From Sulfurimonas sp. UBA6792 (lineage in GTDB: Bacteria; Campylobacterota; Campylobacteria; Campylobacterales; Sulfurimonadaceae): a DNA stretch of 11,402 nt. How positions within the stretch are numbered: position 1 is the first letter of the stretch; each line of letters starts with the position of its first letter. The notes below the pieces were generated by a model. It saw only the letters and a list, made by a program, of their open reading frames with translations. It ran no database searches and was not told the DNA's origin. The DNA is taken from assembly GCA_002452425.1 (NCBI GenBank), contig DKFQ01000089.1, positions 1 through 11,402 of the forward strand, in the 5' to 3' direction. The translations under genes and the position numbers were made by a program. Positions 6,002 through 11,402 of the stretch are shown here, piece after piece.

Positions 6002-7120
6002 TTATTTTGAGAGGTTGCTAAGTGTTGCGATGATTTCATCCATTTTGTTGCTTATGAGACTAACATCATTAGAGATATCGTTGACCTCTCTTGCATTTTT
6101 GTTGAGTGCATCAGAGCTCTCAGAGATAGATTGGATAAGGATATTTGTTGTTGCAGAAGTTTCAGCGAGACTTTTTTGTGTTCTCTCTGCAAGTTTGCGT
6201 ACTTCATCAGCTACAACGGCAAATCCACGACCATGCTCACCAGCGCGTGCAGCTTCGATAGCAGCGTTGAGTGCCAAAAGATTTGTCTGCTCTGCGATGT
6301 CGCCGATAGTTGCTAAAATCGTCTTTGTTTCATTTGCGTTGGTTACAAGTGTTTGAAGTCCCTGCACCATGTCGTCCTCTTTTTGTGCAACACTGTGGAT
6401 GCGCTCTACTGCATCGCTAATCATCTCTTTGAGTTCTTTGATGGTTGAGTTGGTGATTTGACCAATCGTCTCATTAAGTCTTTTAGAAGATTCAACTATG
6501 GTCTCTTGGCTCTCGTGGTTTTTTTGTTCCATGCTCTGAAGCGCTTCACCTAGAGAGTTGATGTTGTTGAGCAAATCTGCCATTTTTGCCTCAACATGGA
6601 CATAGCTTCTTGTTGCAAAAAGTCCTTGTGAGAACTTTTGAAGCGTTAGGATGGCATTGTCAAGATTTTTCTCAGTAGCATCAAGCATATTGTTGAGGCT
6701 ATTGCGCAACACATGGACATAAGGTGTTTTTGAGTCAGAGCCAACCCTGCAAGAGTAGTGTCCTTTTGCAACTTTGTCTGTTAAGAGAACCATCTCCCCC
6801 GCAACTCTTGTGTCTTCTAAGACAGAGTCTTGGTATGCGGTTACTATCTTGTTAAAGTTCGCCTCTGCATCGTTTTTTGGATTTTCATCAATCTTGATTT
6901 TGTTTCTTTTAAACTCCATCATTTCGATAAGTTCTAATCTTTTTTGATTAAGAACGTTTGTGGTTCCTTGCGCGCCGACAAATGTGTTGAGTGCAAAAAC
7001 AACTCCAAATACGACAACTGCTACTACGGCTTGGATAACTGCCGAATCAGTAAGAAAAAGAGAAGCAATAAGGGCTATAAAAGCTACAGCGATGATACTA
7101 TTTTTTGTTATGTTGTTCAT
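6002..7120 (-). CDS. Methyl-accepting chemotaxis protein without periplasmic domain (CetA-like)
   Basis: The 372-residue receptor has two adjacent membrane helices (about 8-23 and 27-48) joined by only a few residues, so no periplasmic sensor domain exists. Residues about 95-195 look like one or two HAMP-type units (KVAKGHYSCRV..., then a second amphipathic pair). The signalling hairpin tip is unmistakable: IGDIAEQTNLLALNAAIEAA, followed by RAGEHGRGFAVVADEVRKLA (tip near 294-300), with about 72 residues after the tip. No CheR-tethering pentapeptide ends the protein. It should act through CheW/CheA. A soluble Aer-type PAS gene ends 9 bases upstream, so the pair resembles the CetA/CetB energy-taxis receptor of Campylobacter jejuni. 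AGGAA, overlapping the PAS stop codon, is the ribosome-binding site. I withhold the symbol because orthology to CetA is unproven. Confidence 0.88.
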   Translation of the reverse strand: MNNITKNSIIAVAFIALIASLFLTDSAVIQAVVAVVVFGVVFALNTFVGAQGTTNVLNQKRLELIEMMEFKRNKIKIDENPKNDAEANFNKIVTAYQDSVLEDTRVAGEMVLLTDKVAKGHYSCRVGSDSKTPYVHVLRNSLNNMLDATEKNLDNAILTLQKFSQGLFATRSYVHVEAKMADLLNNINSLGEALQSMEQKNHESQETIVESSKRLNETIGQITNSTIKELKEMISDAVERIHSVAQKEDDMVQGLQTLVTNANETKTILATIGDIAEQTNLLALNAAIEAARAGEHGRGFAVVADEVRKLAERTQKSLAETSATTNILIQSISESSDALNKNAREVNDISNDVSLISNKMDEIIATLSNLSK

Positions 7121-7129
7121 GTGTGATTC

Positions 7130-7513
7130 CTAGTTTAAAGTACTATAGAGTGCTTGAGCTTCTGCTATTTCTGCAGGAGAAGGTTTTCTTCTACAAGAGA
7201 GGTAGGTCTGCTCTTTTCTTGTTGCATCATACATTGGATAAACTGTCGCATAGACCCAGTAAAAACCGCCATCTTTTGTCATGTTTTTGACATAACCGTG
7301 CCATACCTTGCCACTTTTGATAGTCTCCCACAAATCTTTAAAGGCAGCTTTTGGCATATCTCTATGACGTACTACGTTGTGAGGCTTGCCGACAAGCTCT
7401 TCAAGCGAGTAGCCTGCAACCTTGCAAAAGTCATCATTTGCAAAGAGAATCTTCCCTTTTGCATCGGTTTGAGAAACTAAAAAATCATCATTTTTTAAGA
7501 CGTACTCTTTCAT
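7130..7513 (-). CDS. Soluble Aer-type PAS sensor protein (CetB/CetC-like)
   Basis: This is a stand-alone PAS domain of 127 residues that closely resembles the FAD-binding PAS of E. coli Aer. It has FANDDFCKVAGYSLEELVGK, PHNVVRHRDMPKAAFKDLW (44-62), WHGYVKNMTKDGGFYWV (71-87) and YPM. Arg49, His50 and Asp52 in the RHRDM segment match Aer positions needed for FAD binding, as I recall them. It probably senses redox or respiratory state and signals to the chemoreceptor encoded 9 bases downstream. I place the start at the ATG at 7513. The longer frame opens with a TTG at 7546 that overlaps the TATAAT -10 box, so it would precede the transcript. Residues after the PAS core (SPAEIAEAQALYSTLN) match the short segment following the PAS in Aer. 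Confidence 0.88.
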   Translation of the reverse strand: MKEYVLKNDDFLVSQTDAKGKILFANDDFCKVAGYSLEELVGKPHNVVRHRDMPKAAFKDLWETIKSGKVWHGYVKNMTKDGGFYWVYATVYPMYDATRKEQTYLSCRRKPSPAEIAEAQALYSTLN

Positions 7514-7545
7514 TTTTTTATCTCTTTTTCTTGGAATGTGTCGCA

Positions 7546-7551
7546 ATTATA
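7546..7551 (-). promoter_or_regulatory. -10 box of the leftward PAS-chemoreceptor transcript
   Basis: The minus strand reads GCTATAATTGCG, with a perfect TATAAT. A T-rich stretch precedes it and no clear -35 box is visible. The expected transcription start near 7538 leaves about 25 nt before the ATG at 7513, which rules out the upstream TTG codon. It could drive all six leftward genes. Confidence 0.65.
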
Positions 7552-7605
7552 GCACGGAAAAAATAGAATTGGTAACAAATTAGCTTATTTTAAACCCACC
7601 TTTTG

Positions 7606-7611
7606 TACAAT
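7606..7611 (+). promoter_or_regulatory. -10 box of the rightward rppH-lysC-hobA-holB-folP transcript
   Basis: TGTACAATTGCG contains TACAAT, one base from consensus, 28 bases before the rppH ATG. A GAGGAA ribosome-binding site follows at 7625-7630. It lies back to back with the leftward promoter; the two -10 boxes are about 55 bases apart. No later gap in the block exceeds 4 bases, so this may drive at least five genes. Confidence 0.55.
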
Positions 7612-7638
7612 TGCGCCACGAAATGAGGAAGTGAACTT

Positions 7639-8109
7639 ATGACCCAAAAAGATTTGTATCGCCCAAATGTTGCGATGATTATCGTCTCAAGCAGTTATCC
7701 CAGTGCGAGGGAGATTTTCTTGGCGCAAAGAAATGATTTGCTTGATGTGTGGCAGTTTCCTCAAGGCGGTATCGATGAGGGCGAAGAGATTCAAGAAGCT
7801 CTTTTTCGAGAGCTTAAAGAGGAGATTGGTACCGATAGCGTTGAGGTGATTGCAGAGTTTCCTGAGTGGATATCGTACGATTTTCCTCCTAAAATCGCCC
7901 AGAGTATGAAGCCTTTTGTAGGACAAAAACAGAGATATTTTTTAGTAAAACTCAAAGAAGATGCTGTTATAAACATCCAGACACAGCATCCTGAGTTTTG
8001 CGACTATAAGTTTGTGAGTGTCGATGAAGCGCTGAGTATGAGTGCGAGTTTCAAAAAAAATGTATATGAGTGTGTGATTAGTTATTTCAAACAAGAGGGA
8101 TTATTGTAG
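7639..8109 (+). CDS. rppH: RNA pyrophosphohydrolase (Nudix hydrolase)
   Basis: The 156-residue Nudix protein removes pyrophosphate from 5'-triphosphate mRNA, which opens transcripts to decay; the same family also cleaves dinucleoside polyphosphates. The N-terminal YRPNVAMIIV and WQFPQGGIDEGEE are typical of RppH. The complete Nudix box runs from Gly43 to Thr65 (G-x5-E-x7-R-E-L-K-E-E-I-G), with the metal-binding glutamates Glu58, Glu61 and Glu62. Later family signatures are FPEWISYDFPP, GQKQRYFLVKL and PEFCDYKFVSVDEAL. Length fits the family. The ATG at 7639 has GAGGAA upstream. lysC starts directly after the stop codon with no spacer, and its ribosome-binding site (GAGGGA, 8095-8100) lies inside this gene. 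Confidence 0.93.
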   Translation: MTQKDLYRPNVAMIIVSSSYPSAREIFLAQRNDLLDVWQFPQGGIDEGEEIQEALFRELKEEIGTDSVEVIAEFPEWISYDFPPKIAQSMKPFVGQKQRYFLVKLKEDAVINIQTQHPEFCDYKFVSVDEALSMSASFKKNVYECVISYFKQEGLL

Positions 8110-9321
8110 ATGTTGATAGTTCAAAAATTTGGCGGAACGAGTGTTGGTGATTTGGAGCGTATCCAGAATGTGGCAAATCGTGTAAGCGAGACAAAAAAAG
8201 CCGGAAATGATGTGGTGGTAGTTGTCTCTGCTATGAGTGGCGAGACGAACAAACTTGTGGCGTATGCGGAACATTTCTCAAAAAACCCTGCCCGTGGCGA
8301 GGTGGACATGCTGCTAAGTTCAGGCGAGAGAGTTACCGCTTCACTTTTGGCGATTGCACTCACCGAGATGGGATTTCCTGCGGTTTCTATGAGCGGAAGA
8401 AAAGCAGGAATTGTAACAGATAACGTTCATACAAAAGCCCGCATAGAGGAGATAGACCCAACGGCTATGAATGAAGCACTCAAAGAGGGCAAGATAATAG
8501 TCGTCGCTGGATTTCAAGGCGTTTCTCAAGATGGTAATGTTACCACTTTAGGGCGCGGTGGAAGTGACCTCTCGGCAGTTGCCATCGCTGGTGCTATCAA
8601 AGCGGATTTGTGTGAGATATATACGGATGTAAGCGGGATTTTTACAACCGACCCACGCATCGAACCAAAAGCAAAAAAGCTTAATGAAATCTCTTATGAC
8701 GAGATGCTAGAACTTGCCTCTTTGGGAGCAAAAGTGCTTCAAAACCGCTCTGTTGAGCTGGCAAAAAAACTCAACGTAAACCTAGTCACAAGAACAAGCT
8801 TTACCAATGAAGAGGGAACATTAATTACAAAGGAAGAAAATATCATGGAAAAACCATTAGTTAGCGGCATTGCACTCGACAAAAACCAAGCACGTGTTTC
8901 ACTTGTAGGCGTAAAAGATAGACCTGGAATCGCATCGGATATCTTCACAAAACTCTCAAACAACAGTGTCAACATCGATATGATTGTTCAAAATGTTGGT
9001 CATGACGGCAAAGCAAATATGGACTTTACCGTTCCTAAGGGTGACTTGAATGATGCAAAGAGTGTTGTAGAGTCATTTGTCAAAGAGTCTGAAGTGGATG
9101 CTGTCTCTTACGATGAAGATATCTGCAAAGTATCTATCGTCGGTGTGGGGATGAAGTCGCATACGGGTGTTGCGGCAAAAGCGTTTGCAACGATGGCGGC
9201 TGAAAATATCAATATCAACATGATTTCAACATCAGAGATAAAAATCTCTATGATTATCGCGGAAAAATATGCGGAGTTGGCTGTAAGAGCGCTTCACAAC
9301 GCATACGAACTCGACAAGTAG
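8110..9321 (+). CDS. lysC: Aspartate kinase (aspartokinase)
   Basis: The enzyme phosphorylates aspartate, the first step towards lysine/diaminopimelate, threonine and methionine. The 403-residue length is that of monofunctional aspartokinases. The kinase domain shows KFGGTSVGD (6-14), VVVVSAMSGETNKL, SSGERVTASLLA, GRGGSDLSAVAIA and FTTDPR (178-183). Two ACT domains follow, starting near residues 261 (ARVSLVGVKDRPGIA) and 339 (CKVSIVGVGMKSHTG), and should give feedback control by lysine and/or threonine. A GAGGGA ribosome-binding site lies 9 bases before the ATG. A second candidate start inside the gene, ATG at 8845 preceded by AAAGGAAG, would make a free ACT-domain beta subunit. hobA starts 4 bases after the stop. 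Confidence 0.97.
   Translation: MLIVQKFGGTSVGDLERIQNVANRVSETKKAGNDVVVVVSAMSGETNKLVAYAEHFSKNPARGEVDMLLSSGERVTASLLAIALTEMGFPAVSMSGRKAGIVTDNVHTKARIEEIDPTAMNEALKEGKIIVVAGFQGVSQDGNVTTLGRGGSDLSAVAIAGAIKADLCEIYTDVSGIFTTDPRIEPKAKKLNEISYDEMLELASLGAKVLQNRSVELAKKLNVNLVTRTSFTNEEGTLITKEENIMEKPLVSGIALDKNQARVSLVGVKDRPGIASDIFTKLSNNSVNIDMIVQNVGHDGKANMDFTVPKGDLNDAKSVVESFVKESEVDAVSYDEDICKVSIVGVGMKSHTGVAAKAFATMAAENININMISTSEIKISMIIAEKYAELAVRALHNAYELDK
8845..9321 (+). CDS. Possible internal-start beta subunit of aspartokinase (in frame within lysC)
   Basis: An in-frame ATG at codon 246 is preceded by AAAGGAAG (8829-8836), a good ribosome-binding site 10 bases upstream. Translation from here would give a 158-residue protein, MEKPLVSGIALDKNQARV..., consisting of just the two ACT domains. 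In alpha2-beta2 aspartokinases (Bacillus subtilis aspartokinase II, Corynebacterium glutamicum LysC) the beta subunit arises from an internal start at about this place. Here it is inferred from position and ribosome-binding site only. Confidence 0.5.
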   Translation: MEKPLVSGIALDKNQARVSLVGVKDRPGIASDIFTKLSNNSVNIDMIVQNVGHDGKANMDFTVPKGDLNDAKSVVESFVKESEVDAVSYDEDICKVSIVGVGMKSHTGVAAKAFATMAAENININMISTSEIKISMIIAEKYAELAVRALHNAYELDK

Positions 9322-9325
9322 CCTT

Positions 9326-9874
9326 ATGCAAGAATTTGCTCAATGGAGTCTGGATGCCATCAGAGAAGAGGGCGGCTGTTTTAGTTGGATAGAAGAGCAG
9401 CGTTTCGACTGGACGACAACCACTTCTCAAGCGTTGGAGCAGATTTTGGGAGGCAAAACGATTATCCTTATCACAGATGAGAAGAGAAAGTGGTTTGAGA
9501 CCTATCTTTTGGACTTTTTAAACTCTTCTATGATGGAGAGACCGCTTCTTCCCATTGTGAGCATCGATAGTATCTACAGACACTACAACAACATAAGTGG
9601 CGGAGAGATGATTGATGTGGTGGAAGATATGATCTCTTTGGCGCATAAGGATGAGTACTTTTTTTGGTACATCGGCAGGGGTGACGATAGAAGAGCAGAT
9701 ATCGCAAAGAGAAAAGATACGAGTTACTTTTGGATTTTTGATGAAGAGTACTTAAACGCATTTCACCTCAAATCTTACGATAAACTCCTTGATATAAAAC
9801 TTTTGCAACTCTACCGTCTCTTTAATGCATCTCTTAATGCGGCGATGTTTGGAGAGGTTGATGTTGGAGCTTGA
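9326..9874 (+). CDS. hobA: DnaA-binding replication initiation factor HobA
   Basis: HobA is a Campylobacterota-specific protein that tetramerises, binds DnaA domains I-II and promotes assembly of DnaA at oriC; it is the counterpart of E. coli DiaA and shares its SIS-type fold. The 182-residue sequence matches the H. pylori protein as I recall it: the tail YDKLLDIKLLQLYRLFNASL, MMERPLLPIVSID in the middle, ALEQILGGKTIILITDEKRK, and YFFWYIGRGDD. Context agrees, since lysC, hobA, holB and folP are consecutive in H. pylori. It starts 4 bases after lysC with almost no ribosome-binding site, so translation is probably coupled. Its last 14 bases overlap holB. The family diverges quickly, but the C-terminal helix and the position together make the call firm. 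Confidence 0.92.
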   Translation: MQEFAQWSLDAIREEGGCFSWIEEQRFDWTTTTSQALEQILGGKTIILITDEKRKWFETYLLDFLNSSMMERPLLPIVSIDSIYRHYNNISGGEMIDVVEDMISLAHKDEYFFWYIGRGDDRRADIAKRKDTSYFWIFDEEYLNAFHLKSYDKLLDIKLLQLYRLFNASLNAAMFGEVDVGA

Positions 9875-10478
9875 TTTTACTAAGAGCCACATTATCATCT
9901 CTCCAAATATTGAAGCTGAGTTTGAACAACTCAAAAATGCACTCAAACCAAAAAGGGTTGTAGGTTTTATAGAAGATGAGTTTAAAATCGAACACGCAAA
10001 AGCAGCAGTTGCAGAGGCATACATAAGCGAATCTGAGACAAAATACATCATCTTAGGCGCAAACCACTTCAACGCAATCTCTCAAAACTCACTCCTCAAA
10101 GCGCTTGAGGAACCTCCTAGAAATATAGAGTTTATCATCATAGCACCTACAACATCAAACCTCCTTCCTACGGTTCGTTCTCGTTTGCCCATAGTCAAAA
10201 AAAAGGGTGAGAGAAAGATGCAAGAGTTTCCTTTTTCTCTTGTCAAGGTAGGATATAAGGATGTTTTTGATTTTTTAAAAATGGCTTCAAAAGTAGGCAA
10301 GAGTGAGGCGCAAGAGCTTATGGAAGCGCTTTACTATCGTGCGACGGTTGTGGATAAGCTTCTGCTCTCTAATGCACAACTTGAAAATTTTGATAGGGCG
10401 TACAGACTTTTGGAGCTAAATGCTAGACCGCAGAGCGTTTTTGCACTTTTGCTTATGGGGTTTGTAAATGGAAATTGA
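9861..10478 (+). CDS. holB: DNA polymerase III delta-prime subunit, short form
   Basis: Delta-prime is the stator subunit of the clamp loader. The protein is 205 residues, much shorter than the roughly 330 of E. coli HolB but like other Campylobacterota versions. It keeps the core of the AAA+ fold: FNAISQNSLLKALEEPPRN (Asn76-Pro86), EFIIIAPTTSNLLPTVRSR (arginine at 106-108, the SRC-motif region) and a reduced helical tail. There is no Walker A loop and no zinc-binding cysteine set, consistent with a non-ATPase subunit. The frame opens at 9825, but the ATG at 9861 has GGAGAGG (9851-9857) at ideal spacing, and homologues start near HIIISPNIE. The start overlaps hobA by 14 bases and the end overlaps folP by 11. 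Confidence 0.88.
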   Translation: MLELDFTKSHIIISPNIEAEFEQLKNALKPKRVVGFIEDEFKIEHAKAAVAEAYISESETKYIILGANHFNAISQNSLLKALEEPPRNIEFIIIAPTTSNLLPTVRSRLPIVKKKGERKMQEFPFSLVKVGYKDVFDFLKMASKVGKSEAQELMEALYYRATVVDKLLLSNAQLENFDRAYRLLELNARPQSVFALLLMGFVNGN

Positions 10479-11402
10479 AGTTTTATCACGTGACACTTTA
10501 GTAGAGAAGTATCTCAAAAATCTAAAAGTAGATGATGGCGGCGTTGCTATCATGGCATCCAAAGCGGCGCATCATCTTATCCTTTTGCGGGACTTGCATG
10601 TCGGGGCGGCAAATATCTTAAAGCAGGATGCACTAAGCGTGGGGGCTGACTTGGCGGTGCCTCGGGGGACGGTTATCGCTAAAACTCCGCATGTGGATGC
10701 GCTTCTTATCGCAACTTCAAGACAGCTTCAAACGCTTAGTAAAAAAGAGCTCGCACAGCCTTTTGGGCTCAAAGAGGTGGCAAAAAAACTTCAAGAGATT
10801 TTACGAGTAAAAAAGCCTTCAAAAGTAGAAGTGATGGGCGTTATCAATGCCAATGACGATAGCTTTTTTTCTGCCTCTCGCTTTAAGCAGAGCGGTGCGA
10901 TAGAGGCTATAAGAGGCATGATTGCCGATGGTGCGGACATCATCGACATAGGCGGTGTCTCTTCTGCGCCAAACTCCAAAAAAGTAACAAAAGAGGAAGA
11001 GTTAGAGCGTGTAAAACCGATTCTTGATTTAATTCAAGATGAAAAACTTTACAAAGAGGTACAATTTAGCATAGACAGTTATGAGCCGCTTGTGATTGAG
11101 TATGCGCTTAAGTGTGGTTTTAGTATCGTCAACGATATCACGGGGCTCTCTGATGATGAGGTGTGTAAACTCTGCGCAAGCAGTGGTGCAAAAGCGGTGA
11201 TTATGCATATGCAAGGCACGCCTCAAACGATGCAGGAGCGTCCAGAGTATGAGCATGTTTTGGGTGATGTGTACGCATTTTTTGAGGAGAGGATGGCAAA
11301 AGCTGCCTCTTTTGGTGTAGAAGATGTTGTTTTGGATGTGGGCATAGGTTTTGGCAAGACGCTGGAGCATAACTTGATGCTACTCAAACATCATGAACAC
11401 TT
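10468..11402 (+). CDS. folP: Dihydropteroate synthase, N-terminally extended (3' end outside window)
   Basis: FolP joins p-aminobenzoate to dihydropterin pyrophosphate in folate synthesis and is the sulfonamide target. The visible 311 residues comprise an extension of about 118 residues (MEIEVLSRDTLVEKYLKN...) and then a TIM-barrel domain: VMGVINANDDSFF (122-134), ADGADIIDIGGVSSAPNS (153-170), FSIDSYEP (200-207), VNDITGL (221-227), IMHMQGTPQTMQ (245-256) and LDVGIGFGK (289-297). The last is the site of the phosphate- and pterin-binding lysine. The barrel is nearly complete; perhaps 70-80 residues are missing. The ATG overlaps the holB stop region (11 bases). Loops 1 and 2 differ from the usual NVTPDSFSDGG and GGESTRPG; see findings. 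The frame stays open to the last base. Confidence 0.93.
   Translation, partial: MEIEVLSRDTLVEKYLKNLKVDDGGVAIMASKAAHHLILLRDLHVGAANILKQDALSVGADLAVPRGTVIAKTPHVDALLIATSRQLQTLSKKELAQPFGLKEVAKKLQEILRVKKPSKVEVMGVINANDDSFFSASRFKQSGAIEAIRGMIADGADIIDIGGVSSAPNSKKVTKEEELERVKPILDLIQDEKLYKEVQFSIDSYEPLVIEYALKCGFSIVNDITGLSDDEVCKLCASSGAKAVIMHMQGTPQTMQERPEYEHVLGDVYAFFEERMAKAASFGVEDVVLDVGIGFGKTLEHNLMLLKHHEH

Larger units (their letters stand above)
7514..7638. other. Divergent intergenic promoter region between the PAS gene and rppH
   Basis: This A/T-rich stretch holds a leftward TATAAT (7546-7551) and a rightward TACAAT (7606-7611). Both are followed by TGCG in their own direction of reading, so each promoter reads TAnAATTGCG. 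Between them I see no extended palindrome that would suggest a shared operator. Confidence 0.5.

Noticed and set aside
6002..6020. Truncation of the chemoreceptor C-terminus
   Set aside because: The hairpin arm after the tip is about 72 residues and the protein ends cleanly before hemW; a short arm without a CheR pentapeptide can be normal for soluble-sensor-coupled receptors.
7514..7546. Longer PAS protein starting at TTG 7546
   Set aside because: The TTG overlaps the last base of the TATAAT promoter box and so would not be in the mRNA; the ATG at 7513 fits the Aer PAS boundary.
9825..9860. holB starting at ATG 9825 or 9837
   Set aside because: These would add a peptide (MHLLMRRCLERL) unlike the family and overlap hobA by up to 50 bases; ATG 9861 has a strong GGAGAGG at ideal spacing.

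Overview
The window is chromosomal DNA from a member of the Campylobacterota (former Epsilonproteobacteria), most like a free-living Sulfurimonas-type bacterium. The strongest evidence is hobA, which encodes a DnaA-binding replication factor known only from this group. The lysC-hobA-holB-folP and tatB-tatC-queA gene orders, as I remember them from Helicobacter pylori, agree. Coding density is very high: genes abut or overlap, no gap exceeds about 190 bases, and I see no mobile element, CRISPR array, tRNA or rRNA.

Layout. (1) Positions 1-700, minus strand: the start of ssb and all of rpsF, which is preceded by an about 100-nt leader able to form hairpins. rpsR is expected beyond the left edge. 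(2) 745-2659, plus strand: a membrane-anchored divergent polysaccharide deacetylase (YibQ family) and dprA, 3 bases apart. (3) 2643-7551, minus strand: six tightly packed genes in the order PAS sensor, chemoreceptor, hemW, tatB, tatC, queA. The end of queA overlaps the end of dprA by 17 bases. (4) 7606-11402, plus strand: rppH, lysC, hobA, holB and folP (cut by the right edge), with gaps of 0-4 bases or short overlaps. The two large runs diverge from a 125-base region (7514-7638) holding back-to-back promoters.

Functional themes. The PAS protein and the chemoreceptor together look like a split Aer energy-taxis receptor (CetA/CetB type): the FAD-binding PAS is a separate soluble protein and the receptor has no periplasmic sensor domain. 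HemW (haem chaperone), TatBC (export of folded proteins) and QueA (queuosine in tRNA) follow in the same direction. The rightward block joins mRNA 5'-end processing, the first step of aspartate-family amino-acid synthesis, replication initiation, the clamp loader and folate synthesis.

This is mostly housekeeping DNA and I found no clearly new system. The points most worth a second look are the split energy-taxis pair, a likely internal translation start in lysC, altered substrate loops in FolP, the structured rpsF leader, and start codons that promoter positions show to be further downstream than the longest open frames.
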